Assembly: GCA_016618085.1 (NCBI GenBank)
Contig: JABLTG010000103.1
Span: forward strand, 1-64,000
Reading direction: 5' to 3'
DNA length: 64,000 nucleotides
Source: Neovahlkampfia damariscottae
Taxonomy: Eukaryota > Heterolobosea > Selenaionea > Neovahlkampfiida > Neovahlkampfiidae
The stretch's first letter is position 1; the number at the start of each line of letters is the position of its first letter. A program made the translations under genes and the position numbers. Shown here in pieces: positions 33,558-45,917 of the stretch. The notes under the pieces are model-generated. The model did not search any database. It was not told where the DNA came from and was given only the letters and a program-made list of their open reading frames with translations.

Positions 33558-34550
33558 TTATTCGAGTTGTTGGATTTGGTACGGTTCAAAATCCATGTAA
33601 GGATCTTTTTGTTTACCTGTTTTTAAACTTAAAACAAATTCTTTGATTTCTGCTTCGTCACTCATGGCATCTGTGGCTTGTTTCAATGAATCATTGCCTT
33701 TTTTGACTTCATCTGCAAGTTCTTTCATTAAATTCTTGTATGTTAATAAAGTAGATTTCATCATTTTAACTCTTTTAATTTCTAAATTTTGAATAGTTTG
33801 TAAAATGTTGGACATTGTTTGAAAATGAAATTCATTGGATGATTCTTGATTTAAAATGGCAAGTTTATGAGCATGATCGGATGAATATACATTATTAGAT
33901 ATTTTTAACCAGTTTTTAAAATCCAAATCACCTTTTTTCTTTTTTAAATCTTCAATCATTTGATCAGAAGTTGTTTTTAACTTTAAATTATCTGTTTTTG
34001 AATTTTTCGCATTTGTTGTGGATACTTCTAATTCTTTGGAAGATGATTTTTCAAGTGCTATAGTATCTTTAATAACAGCGTTAATTTCATCACATAATAA
34101 TGATAACTCTTTCAACATGTGATTGTTAATCACACAAGCAATGTAATTATACTTGTCTCCTGTATAATGAGCATAAAGTGTCATTCTATGAAATGGTTCT
34201 GTAAATTCACCAATATATTCAATTGGCAATAATTGCTTTGCCAACACAGATCCATAAGAATCTAAAGTTGATGCTTGAGCAGAAAGGAATTTCATGAAAC
34301 TAGTCAAGTCTTTGTGTCCTTTTTTTAATTTTTCAATAACTTCTGGAAATTTATCCCAAAGTTCTTTTCAATGTTTAATTTTTTTTTTTGACAAACCAAT
34401 GGCGAATGTTTTTGTTGGGTCTTGAACACCAAGAGAATCGGTTAATTTTTTGTTTTCTTCAACAAATCTATATGGACAAGTTGTTTCGTGGGTGGAGATA
34501 TCTCCTTCTGTGTTAAAATTACAACCACTAGTTTCGTATTTACAACTCAT
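33558..34550 (-). CDS. Zinc finger-F-BAR protein
   Basis: Two exons, intron 34364-34396 (33 nt); 319 aa. Residues 1-28 hold a TRAF-type zinc finger half (CKYETSGCNFNTEGDISTHE, CPYR). After the splice junction FAIELWDKFPEVIEKLKKG, SFMKFLSAQASTLDSYGSVL and AKQLLPIEY match the first helices of an F-BAR domain, and long helices with YKNLMKELADEVKKGND follow to the end. F-BAR dimers bend membranes and link them to actin. CCAATAA lies about 33 bp upstream of the ATG. Fusion of this finger to F-BAR is unusual; no SH3 domain follows. Confidence 0.8.
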
Positions 34551-34677
34551 TTTGTGTTAATTTTTGACAAGTGGTTTTATTGGTTGAAAAAAATGACGAA
34601 CTGGATTGGTTTGATTTAAAAAAGAATTTTGTTTTGTTTTTCGCAAATTCAATGAATTTTATCATTTAAATTTTCTC

Positions 34678-34976
34678 CCAATAAAAAAAGAGTTTTTGTT
34701 TATTTTTGGATCAAAACATGCAAAACGAGAAAACAATAAAGATGAAGAAATAGAACAAATGCTTAAAAATAGACCACTGAAATTTGACAAGAAACAGTTG
34801 ATTGTGTTTGGTTTAATACCAGATTGGAAAGAACAGAATGATATGGAGTGTCATTCTTCAAAGAAAGAATAATGGATTTGAAAATTTTTGATACAAAAGA
34901 AGAAATTACAGAGTTCATTAAACCTTTTAAAATAAGACAACAAAAATTGAAAGATGAAGAAATAAAAACATTGTAA
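34678..34976 (+). pseudogene. Gene fragment of unknown family
   Basis: A protein-like plus-strand stretch (PIKKEFLFIFGSKHAKREN, then LKFDKKQLIVFGLIPDWKE) ends in a stop; a second protein-like stretch (LKIFDTKEEITEFIKPF) follows in another frame with no usable GT-AG pair between them. Neither has a good start codon. Best read as a decayed or partial gene. Confidence 0.35.
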
Positions 34977-34993
34977 TGTTTGTTTGAAAAATT

Positions 34994-35256
34994 TTATTCT
35001 TCAACAAAACCATTGTTTTTGAGAATGTTTTTTGTTTCTTTGACTTTTTGTGGAGGAACATACATTTGCGTCGTTGAACTTATTGTTAATGAATATTTTC
35101 TTACGGGATACATTTAGACCAACCTCCATTCCATTCAATCCAGGGCATCCACTTTTTCAAGTCTGGATAGCCTCCACCAACAACTGTAATGGAAACTTTG
35201 TCATTGATTTTTGATTCATGTACTTTAAAGCTCTTGTCTTTTCCTTTGACGCACAT
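34994..35256 (-). CDS. Small hypothetical protein with a 26-nt intron
   Basis: Two exons, intron 35079-35104, at 26 nt the shortest seen in the window (GTAAGA...AATAAG); 78 aa. MCVKGKDKSFKVHESKI, TVVGGGYPDLKKWMPWIEWN and GGWSKCIPSTTQMYVPPQ. Trp/Gly-rich centre, no membrane span. Support: CCAATCA on the minus strand about 29 bp upstream of the ATG, a good 5' splice site, and an in-frame join to a stop codon. Not recognised; it could be the C-terminal domain of a larger family surviving alone. Confidence 0.55.
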
Positions 35257-35299
35257 CCAAAGAAAAAAAACAGTTGTTCCGAGATGATTGGTTGAATCT

Positions 35300-38200
35300 T
35301 TATTGAATAAACTTCAATAATTGATCACACATTGGGTGTTTCAATCTTTTCAATGTTTCTTTAAAACTTTTTAATTCTAAAAACAATTTTCTCTTCTCCA
35401 TGAATTTCACAAATTGAAAGCCCAAAATAACAAAAAATTCTTCTCTTTCAACATCTATAAAATCAAAGAGATCATTTCCATCAGTTCTAAGACAAATTAA
35501 AAAAAGTTCTGTCATCATTATAATTGCATTTGTATTTGGTGATTTCAATTCAAAAGTGTCAATACAATACTGAATCCAATTTCCAAAATCTCCGTCACTA
35601 AATTTCTTTGGTAAATGAATTCTCAAAAAGAGTTTCATTAATTCTTCGTGAGTATTTCCTTTAAGATATGACATCAAAACAAGTGGAAGAATTTGATCTT
35701 TGACTAAAAAATCTTCCAATAAAGGAGGAAGAATTTGAACAAAAAATTCAACAGATCTATGAGAAATTCCTTTGAATGAATGATATGTATTCAAAACATT
35801 CATTTGTAATTTTTCATGTTCACTTTGATTTGTGTCCTGTGAATATAATGAAGCAATCACTAAATTCATAAACATGGCAAATCTTGATTTCTTTGCGATT
35901 TGATTCTCCAATTCAGGTCCATATTGAGTGAGAATTGGAATATAATTTGCATAATCTTTTGGGTTTACAATTTCATAACCCATGAATTTTTGTAAAAGAT
36001 TTCTTTCTGGTCTTGCAATGTTCACAGGAAAAATGTCTACTCTTTCACCAAAATCTGAATTTTTGATTTGTGTGTTTAGAATATCAACAAAAACTTTCAT
36101 CAACGAATTTTTCAATGTCAATTCAGAACCTGAATTTTGAATCAAACTTAAATCAGCAATAGAATAAATAATCTTTCTTTCAGTGGTTGACAATGAATAA
36201 TTATTGATTAAATGAATCAATGATTGATATATAGCATCAACAAGCTTCAATGGAGTATTAATATCTGCAATGGATCTCAAAAAATTAAAAAGTATTTTTG
36301 ATGTCAAATGATAAACAGATGCAACTCTATAATGATCAATTATAGATGTCATTAATTTGATAAATCTATAATGACTTGTTATTGTAATTTGCTCGTTAAG
36401 AATACCATTTATCAATGGTGTGATGATTGGAATTAAATCATTGATAATCTATGATGAAAATTAGATCATTGAGCACTTACTCCTTCAATTTGTAATACAT
36501 CTAATGTTGCTAAACATGCTGTTTCATGCATATATTTACTCTTGAAGTTTGTTACTAAAATATCAACTATAATCTTGTGTTTCTCAAAAGAACGGGCATA
36601 GTTTGCACATTTTGTTAAGATTCTTATTAAATACTTTCTCATAAATCTATCAGGATTTGAATCTAAAATAGATATCACTGATGCTTGTAACCATCCAAAT
36701 AATTGAAATTTTGTGGTGAATAATGAAATTGGAGATATTAGGACAATTTCTTTTCCTTTGAATTCTTTTGGAGTAATTTCAACTTTTTCTGAATGATTAA
36801 TCAAAATAATCAAAATAGAACGAAATAACTCTTTACATAATTCCTTATTATAATGTTTTTGGAGATGAATTAAGCGTTCTGAGAATTTAATGAATCCATT
36901 GAATAATGCTTGAGAGAAAGTTTTATCAACGAGCACATAACTGTCAGTGGAGATGAGATTGTGATGAATCAACAAATAATGCTTCATAGAATCTCTCAGA
37001 AATCCATCTGGTTTGATTTTTGATTTTCCTGTACGAGTTACCCTCTAAATCAAGATTGTTTAGAAAAATAAAACAAACCATCATTGAAATTAATTTTGTG
37101 AGTATTTTTAAGGAAACCAATTGTGATTGATTACATTCTTCATTACTGATCGATTGAAACAATTTATAGTATAAAATCCATAAAGCCTTGAATGTTGCAA
37201 CATCCAAAGGAACTGAACTTAAAAAAAATACTAAACGATTCATTTCATCAACATTGATGTTGTTTGAATCTAAAAAGAAATTGTACAACTCAATTCTATT
37301 TTGTTTTGCGATTTCAATTCCTAAATGAGTAAATTTATCTTTGAATAAATGAAGAAATGGAATTTTGTTTCCTAGTTGAGCTTTTGGAGATATTAAACGT
37401 AAAGTAGTGATCACAGGTTCTTTGATATGTGGTTCATTGATCAAATCTAAATAAAAACAACAAATAGAATGATTAACTGATTTCCAATCTGGGTCATCAT
37501 TTTTTATCATTTCTAAAACCATAATATTAAACTATCATTTGATTAAAAAATAGAATCTATTCTTACACTTAGTACAGTTTCAACTTGGGAAGCTGAAAGA
37601 TTCAAACCATTCTGAAATTCAGACATCAATTTTTCAAAAAATTCATACAACTTTTCAACAGTTAGTTTCATATTTACTTTATGTAATTCAACTAAACAAA
37701 GTGCAATCAGGTATCCATTTGTTGATTTGATTTCTTTCAAATATGACACCATTTTTTCAACCACATATTCAAGATAGAATTTCATAATTTTGTCATTTTT
37801 TATTTTTGGAATTGCATTTGCAACAAAACGTAAATCAACATGATCAATAATCTTTTCAAGTATAACTGGATTACAAGATGATAAAAAATAATCTAAATAT
37901 TTGTATCCGTTAGATTCTTTTATATGGTTCAAAATCACATCAGAACTTGCTTCATTCAATGATTTCTCATTCAAATTTTCCAAATCTTTTGAATTTATTT
38001 TTTCATCCATCAGATGGATTTTATAACTTGATTGATTTTTTGAATCTTTTTTGATCATCAATAAAGCAGATTCTTGAAGTACTCTTTTACGAATTTTTAA
38101 ACGATCTAAATTACGTTCAATTGCATCAAAAAGAATTGGTGAAGGTTTTCCATTTTTTAGAACATTTGAAACAGCTCTAGCGTTTTTATCATTCAATTCA

Positions 38201-41200
38201 GTATCAAGAAATGAAACAAGTCCATCATAAACAATTCGATTTTGACATAATTTCAAAAAATCTTTGGTCTCCCTCATATCAACGTTTGCACTGAGAATAA
38301 TGAGTTTTAAATGATAATGCTTACATAAGTCTTCTCCAAAATGATTTGTTCGTATGATTTGATTTCAATTCATAATTTTTCATTAATAAGTAAATGAAAC
38401 AGAAATAAGAAAAGAAATTGATAATAAAATCTTGGTGACATTCTTCTTCTTTTTCAAATCTAAGGAATACATTAATGAGAGCAATGTTCTTACATTTCAC
38501 AAAAATAATCAATGACTATCTCAGCAAATTCATTGTTTTTGCATCCATAAACTACACAAAGTTCAATGATTTGAAGATATAATGTAATGTTATAATGGAA
38601 TCTCTTTGAAATGTTCAATAATTTTGAAAAGAGTTTCACACCTTCTTCAGCTTGAAATTCAGTGATCAAAGAAATAGATGTGATTAATTCTTCAATCATA
38701 TGTGACAACAACTCCAAAGAAATGTTTGAAATATTTGAAATCATTTGATTCAACAAAATACTAAATTTATCTTCAGAGATACAGTAAGAGTTGTTAAGTA
38801 ATTTCATGATCAAAAATAAATGAAGGTTTGATAAATTTTGATTCCAATTTGTTGACTTCCACAATTTCATAACTTTATCTTTACTTGGAGACAACAAATC
38901 AATGAAATCTATCACATCTTCTTCTTCTTCCCATTGATATTCTAAAAAGTGATCCATCAATGTATTGGACAGGAGAGTATATTGTTTGAAATCATTTATC
39001 AATTTCAAAGTGTATAACAATTCAACGAACGGTCTGATACCTACGCTATTCATGTATTTCAAATAAATAGGGAATATCTCTTGTTGAACTTGATCATTCT
39101 TTTTGAAACTTTGAATCAAAATTGGAGTATAGTTATTTAATGATTGAGGATTTTCAGAAATTCCTTCAGTAATTTTCAAAATAACTGAGTTATTTGTGAG
39201 TTGTGGTGGAATGAATTGGATTTGATATTTCAAATTTGCCAAAAGTTCAACATGATCTCTGTTGGATGTTTCCAATAACACTTCATATTCTTGTTCTTTA
39301 ATCAACAATAGTAAATGTTGTAAGAATGATTTATCACGATTTGAGTGCTTTGGAAAATATTAACAAATAAAATTCAAACTCCAATATTGACTAAATCAAT
39401 CATCAATTTCATCATTGCTGAATTCAAATCCTTTGAAATTGATAAATCAAATGATTTAATTTCTTCAACAAATATTTCTTCCATCTCTTGCAATATCTTT
39501 AAAAGTGCAGGTTCTTCCAATTTTTCAGATAAAAAAAAAGAAATAGAATTTGATCTACTGACAGTACTAACAAACTTTTTTGTCAAACTAAGGTATTCAA
39601 AAACATCTAAAAAGTTAATTTTCTGAACAAGTTACTGATATTTTCAAAGTCACATATTTTTTTCTTTTGTTCTTGTTTCTTTTCTTCACTTCCAAAAATT
39701 TTGTTGAACAATTCATGTAAACATTGAATTCCTGAAATTCTATCATATTTCAAATGATTCAAGACTTGTTCAATGATGTTTGAATATTTAGAAATGATTA
39801 AATCAATATCACCAACTTCAATCACTTTTTTCAAAGTTAATAAAAGTGAAGTTCTTAATTGTTCGATTTTGTCATCCTCTGAAAATTTTGATGTAAAATT
39901 TTGAAATGAAGTCTTCAAAATTCCATAATGTTTTTCATAATTTCTTCTCATAAATACTTCATTCCAGTTAGTTTTATCCATATCATGATTCGAATTCAAT
40001 CGAAATTCATTCAACAAATTCATTATAAAGAGAATATATTTTAGAACATGATCTGTTCTTGATTCACAAAAGAATAAACGAATATTGTTGATGGTTTGAA
40101 TTTGTGAACTTAAATCATAAGAATTTTCTTTGAACCTTAAAAAATCAATCATTTCATCAACAATTTCTTCTGAATAATCTTTAATAATCATTGAATATTT
40201 TTCACCAGCTAAAATTAGAAATTTCAAAAATCCATCAACTTTTGATTTTTCTGAGATTTTTAATTGATTTAAAATAAGATTTATGATTGTTGATAGATTT
40301 TTAACTTCTCTATCTGTTGTCAAATCATTTTTTTTTTCAGAAATCATTCTTTGAAAAGTGATGATTTCGGCTTCTTTTTTCAAAACCAAAACTGGAAGAA
40401 TTTCAATTAACGTTTCAGCTGCTTCTTCTCTAACACGATAATCATCATCTTGTAAATCACTCATTATTTTCTTTAAAATAATTTGATTCAGATTTGATTG
40501 TTGCTTTTGATAATATTCAATGACTGTATAATCAAAACCGGCCAATAATTGCAAAATTTGTACTTTGACACTCCAAAAACTATTCTTAAAATCAATAAAC
40601 TTCAAGATGTAATAGGATATTTTCCATCGTTGAGATGGTAAATGAATACAAAGGGGAAGGAAAATTCCAAACGCTTGGATGATCATTTTAATTCCAAGAG
40701 AATTTGGTTCATTTTCCAAACAATTAAACATCTCATTGATCATATTGTCAAGAGGAATAGTTGGTAAACTCTTTTTTGGAACCTTTTTATATGTCAATTG
40801 TAGAGAAATTGAATCTATTTTCGGATTCATTTTCACGAGTATTTTTTCTTCTTCTTCATGTGATACTTTAATTATTTCTTTGATATATGCTGATATAATA
40901 GTTCCACATAATATTGCATTCTTTCCTCTAATTGTATAATCCTCATTTTTAAATAATTCCATCATTTGGGGAACTAAAATAGTTTTAGAATTTTTAATTA
41001 TCGATACCATGGTGACTTATTGATGAAAGTATTCCATGGGTATCATAAACCCGGGTTATAATATCCAAAGCATCTGATTTATTCATTACTATTTTATTAT
41101 TTTGAGCAATTTCGAAAATTTGTTCAATCAAAGAAGAATGTGCTTTGACATCTATTGGTAATGTGAAAATTGAATTCAGAGCCATTAAACAGCAAGAAAG

Positions 41201-42141
41201 GTATTTTTCATCTTCAAAAATATATTTTTCAATGATTCTAAAACTCAAATTCGAAAATATTTGAATCAAATCTTCGTTCCCTTTTTTCTTGCTTTTTTCA
41301 ACAATCAATGGTGTTAAATTTGAAAACACGATTAAACAACCATCGACAGATTCATAAGAAGTACTTAATAATTAACAGAATTAATAAAAAAAATACCAAG
41401 TTTTCATTAAATTAGTACAGAAAAGTTCAATATTCCCAGAATGATGATATTTGTATATATAATACACAATTTTGGATGTATTTCTTCTGATTTGTCTTAC
41501 ATCATCCCTTATCAAACTTAATAAGTTCAGTAGTAATTTTTCAAAATGTTCAGCTGTGAAATAATTTCCGAGATTTTCCAAAATTTTTGGCAACCTAACC
41601 ATCAAAATGTGCTATTTTTTTTGTTAATTTTTTTCTAAAGATTACGATAGTAGTTTGTTTTCTTTCTTTAAATAACAGCAAACATTGTGAAACTAAAGTT
41701 TCAACGTAAATATGCACCTTCAAAGATGTTACGAATTCACAAACAAATGAGAAATTGGTTAAAGCAGAATCTGTTGTTTCTCCTTGGATTAATCCTATTA
41801 AAGAAGTCAAAATTTGATCTGAGTATAAATGAATGAAAACCTTTTTGTTAAAAAATTATTTGAAATTTACTTTTAAGAATTTTTGAAGTTTTTCTTCGGC
41901 TACTACCCTAACTCTTCCACTTTTATGACTCGCAGTTTGAACTAAATACTTTACAACTATGGATGTGTAAAATGATTGATGTTTTTCATTTCTAATTTTT
42001 TTGGTAAGATTTTTATTTTTAAATTTACGAATTATCGTTTTTGAAAAAATTGGAAATAAAGTTACATGCTTTGATCAATTCTTCTTCATTATTTGACGTT
42101 TTTAAAACTTCTATTTCAGATTGTAAAGCAACATCAGTCAT
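35300..42141 (-). CDS. Giant HEAT-repeat scaffold, possible huntingtin homologue
   Basis: Thirteen exons, 2147 aa. Introns: 41992-42028, 41841-41870, 41612-41645, 41364-41396, 40974-41007, 39607-39635, 39348-39379, 38460-38493, 38291-38324, 37531-37565, 37045-37078 and 36449-36480. All junctions keep one frame (6444 nt). The protein is helical throughout, in antiparallel HEAT-like pairs. The N-terminal 200 residues (SGRVRVVAEEKLQKFLK, LVSQCLLLFKERKQTTIHIL, LMVRLPKILENLGNYFT, RDDVRQIRRNTSKIVYYIY) resemble the huntingtin N-HEAT (RMVADECLNKVIK, AVPKIMASFGNF, SPTIRRTAAGSAVSICQ) in order and spacing. Human HTT is 3144 aa, so this would be a short form; there is no polyQ tract. Other HEAT scaffolds remain possible. 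A CCAATCATTGG palindrome lies about 20 bp upstream of the ATG. Confidence 0.8.
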
Positions 42142-42219
42142 GGTTTGTTCAACAGTCCAATGATTGGTTTTTATTTCTTTGGAATGTGATTGGAAAGAAA
42201 AATCTTGTAAAATAAAAAT

Positions 42220-43766
42220 TTATTTTCCAATACAAAATTCTGAAAAAACTACATCTAAAATTTCTTCCAAGTCGATTTCACCTGTTATTTTTCCTAACCA
42301 ATAACTTGCTTCTCTGAGGTACTCTATTGAAACATCCACGTGTAATTTAAACTGTTCGAACAATTCAATATTTTCTAAACATTTATTAAGACATTCTCGA
42401 TGTCTTGATCTGGTGATAATTACATCTTCAGAGGTCAATCTTTTGGATTTTAGACAAATCAAATATTGTTACTTATTTTTAACTTGATTTGTGATTTCAT
42501 TCAATAAATGGTCAATTCCAATAGATTCTTTACATGAAATTTTGTAATAATTTTCTTCATTATTTCCATTTTCCTCTTGATTGATTAAATCAATCTTATT
42601 GGTTATATGAAGTACATCTTTCTTTCCCAAATCTATTTCCGAATATGAATCATTTTTGTCATTTGCATCTTTAATCAATAAAATTAGATCCGAGTCTTCA
42701 ACTCTTTTTTTTTTTAATTTGTTTTTTTTCTTACTTTTTGAGTGCTCTCTTTACTCCTTCTTTTTCTATTGGATCATTGGATTCTCTTATACCAGCAGTA
42801 TCATATAAAATCACTGGAAATCCATCTAAATTCAAGTGAATTTCTACAACATCTCTTGTGGTTCCAGCTATTTCACTGACGATTGCAACATCTCTTTTTG
42901 CAATCAAATTTAACAAACTTACATGAAATTCAAAATGAAGAAATTATACCTTGATTTACCAGAATTTGGTTTACCTGATTAAAAATTAATTATATTGAAA
43001 AAATCACCAATCAATGAGATTTGAAATCCATTTCTAATTTGTTCACCTTTTTTTTCATCCATTAAAATTCCGTTGATTTCATTCATCATACAGTGCAATT
43101 TAGGCATGACTAAAGATCAATTAATTCAAGAAATTATTCACCATTTTTGAAAACATCTTCATTAATATCATAATCATCTCCAAAATCAACAAGTGCTGTC
43201 ATATGAGCCATACAAAATATTAAATCTTTTCTCCATTCTGCTACAACATTACTCAATTTACCATTCATCTGATTCAATGCTTGTTTTCTTTGTTCGCTTG
43301 TTTCTGCGTGTATCAAATCTGCAAGACCTTCTGCTTGTGTGATATCCATTTTTCCATTCAAAAAAGCCTTTTTTGAAAACTCTCCGGCTTCAGCCATTCT
43401 AAAACCTTGTATTGATGACAGTGCTGAAATTACATCTGTCAAGACAGCTCTGCCACCATGTAAACCAATTTCAACAACATCTTCACCTGTGAAACTGCTT
43501 GGAGATTTATAATAAACTAAAATTGAATCATCTAATGGCTCTTTAGTTTCAGGATGTACTATTCTTCTGAGAACAGATTTTCTGGCTTCTGGAATTTTTG
43601 AATTTTTTGTCATTTTTTTGAAGACTTCAGTTGAAAGAGGACCAGAAACACGAACCATGGAAACAGCTGATTTCACTAAATTTCCTGTTGTCAATGCGTA
43701 TATAGTATCTGAACGACTGGTTGAATAAGAAGATTCAAACTTCAATTTTTTCACAAACTTTTTCAT
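42220..43766 (-). CDS. GTPBP3: tRNA-modification GTPase MnmE/GTPBP3, mitochondrial
   Basis: Six exons; introns 43110-43141, 42975-43007, 42918-42949, 42704-42734 and 42440-42472; 461 aa. Starts at 43766 with a basic, acid-free leader ([20 protein letters not shown]) typical of mitochondrial import. N-terminal folate-binding domain: [35 protein letters not shown] domain: P-loop GKPNSGKSS encoded largely by a 25-nt exon (42950-42974), GTTRD (G2), YDTAGIRE (G3), TNKID (G4). The C-terminus is FCIGK, the invariant CxGK with the cysteine used in wobble-uridine modification. Partners with MTO1/MnmG to make 5-substituted uridine in mitochondrial tRNAs, so the organism has a translating mitochondrial genome or at least tRNA modification there. 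Confidence 0.95.
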
Positions 43767-43901
43767 CTTCAAAGAAAATTCTACCAATGAAATACCTTTG
43801 AAGAAATTGTAATTTATTTCTTAATAATTTCCAAACATGGAGAAAAAAAAGTCAAAGTAAAATTCCAACAAACATCTCCTCCAATTATTTTCATCCATCA
43901 C

Positions 43902-45818
43902 ATGAACCCAAAGTTTGTCCTCAAAGATGCTGTGTTTGATTACATTCGCCACAATTCACAAAGAGTTTCATTAAAAGAAATGAGAATTTCAATTGAACAG
44001 AAATACGGAGTAGATTTATATAACTCCAAGAATGAAATAAAAAAATATATTTCAGAAGCACAACAAATTGCACAGAGCAATATTTCCAAACCACAAAAGC
44101 AAACACAAAAAAAACCCGAAAAAGTAGTTAAAAAAGAAAAAAAAAGAAAAAATGAAGAACCAGAAACAAAACAGAAAAAACTTCAAAAAACTTCAAAAAA
44201 TGAAACAAGTCCACAATCTGAATCACCAGGTTTTTCAACAAAGAAATTTGATTTTTTGGAAGAAAAGGTATCAATTCCACAGTTTTATCCAATGAACAGT
44301 TCTAGGGCTCAAAAATGTATAAGACATCCTAGTACAGATTCTATCAAGTTTTGTATGAAAGATTTAATGCCTATTTGTTCAGTTTGTGTCACAGACCACA
44401 AAGAACATACTGTAGTATCAATAGAAGATGCTACTTTCAAAATGAAATCAAAACTTAGAGAACTAGATTTGAAGAAAATTCGAGTTGATTTCGAATGCAA
44501 AGAATTAGAAATTCAAAAAACAATTGATGCTTTGGAAGAACAAAAAAAAAATTTAAAAGATTATCAAAAAGTGGTTGATGATACTTATAAAATAATCGAT
44601 TCACCTGCGAATATAGAAAATATTACCAATTTTATCAAATTTTGGGAATCTGATTGCAGAGATTTTGCATCAAAGAGATTATACTCAATTGATGCCTATG
44701 ATGAAAATTCAGTTGTGAAAGAAGTAGAAAGATTCATGAACTCAAAAATACAACTTGTTAAATCCGGTTTCCATCATACTTTCGTTCTTTGTGGTTTGTT
44801 ATTTCTATATTAATTTTTTCTAGAAAATAAAGTTTTTGCAACTGGAATCAACAATGATGGTCAGTTGGGAATTGGGAATTGGGAAAAACAAAAAGATTTT
44901 GTTGAAGTAAAAATACCTGGTGATCATATTGTATCAAAAATTGCATGTGGAAGTTTTCATACAATGCTACTGACAGGTTAAAAAAAAAAATTTTTAACAC
45001 CAAAAAGAGACTGGGAAGTTGTTTGTTTGTGGAAATAATAAATATGGACAACTTGGTATTGGAAATAACAAAAACCAAAAATCATTTCAAGAATTGATAA
45101 TTGCGAATGAAGTAATTCTTAATATCGCTGCAGGAGCTAATTTCTCCGTCGTAGTGACTGGTAAAATTTTCTCTCAATTAAATTATTACAAAGCCACAAA
45201 AGTGTATTCTTTTGGTTATAATTCATCTGGAAGACTCGGTTTGGGCGATACAAATGACAGAAATGTTCCAACTGAAATTGTTCAATTACAAAACAAAAAG
45301 ATCAAACAAATTTCATTGGGACATATGCATTGTCTTGCTCTTTGTGGTATATAATTAAATATTAACTCATTTTAGATGATGGAGAAGTGCTTGGTTGGGG
45401 TTCTAACAAACATTCTCAACTTGGTTTCAAAGAACCAACTGATGACTTATTGACACCTTTCATAATGTTGAATGAGACTAATATTAACCAAGTGAGTGCT
45501 GGTGAAGACTTTAGTATTCTGTTGGTTGATGACATGGTTTATATGACAGATCAAAATTTGCCATCAACTGAAGCTTTTACTTTCAAAAAAATTGAAAAAT
45601 TGACTCATGTGGTCAAGATTGACGCAATTGGAAAACATTTTATTGTTTTAACAGGTAACATGACTTCGAATTTTGTTGATATTTAATGAATAGCAAATGG
45701 AAAAATTTGTTTATGGGGTGAAAAAGGTCCAAGAATGATCGAAACTGTGTACAATGTTCTTGATGTTGTTTGTGGTAAAAAAGACACTTATATCGTGACT
45801 GAAGCAAATAAATACTGA
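43902..45818 (+). CDS. DEK-C, B-box and RCC1-propeller fusion protein
   Basis: Six exons; introns 44794-44823, 44977-45007, 45161-45193, 45347-45375 and 45655-45693; 584 aa. Residues 1-55 fit the DEK C-terminal fold (VLKDAVFDYIRHNSQRVSLK, IEQKYGVDLYNSKNEIKKYI), then a Lys-rich linker that looks like a nuclear signal (KKEKKRKNEEP). A B-box at about 143-185 (CIRHPSTDSIKFCMKDLMPI, CSVCVTDHKEHTVV) is followed by a coiled coil, and RCC1 blades fill 290-584 (FATGINNDGQLGIGN, FVCGNNKYGQLGIGN, SFGYNSSGRLGLGD, GWGSNKHSQLGF). Exons 2, 3 and 4 are each exactly 153 nt, one blade each, and all introns are in phase 1. Probably a nuclear chromatin or nucleic-acid binding protein; enzymatic function is not implied. 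Confidence 0.85.
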
Positions 45819-45917
45819 ATTTCAAAAATCGTCATAGTGAGAAATAATTCTCCTAAATTAGTTATGTTTCGGTGAAATTGTGATTGGCTAGGAAAAATAG
45901 GAAATTTTCATTTGGAC

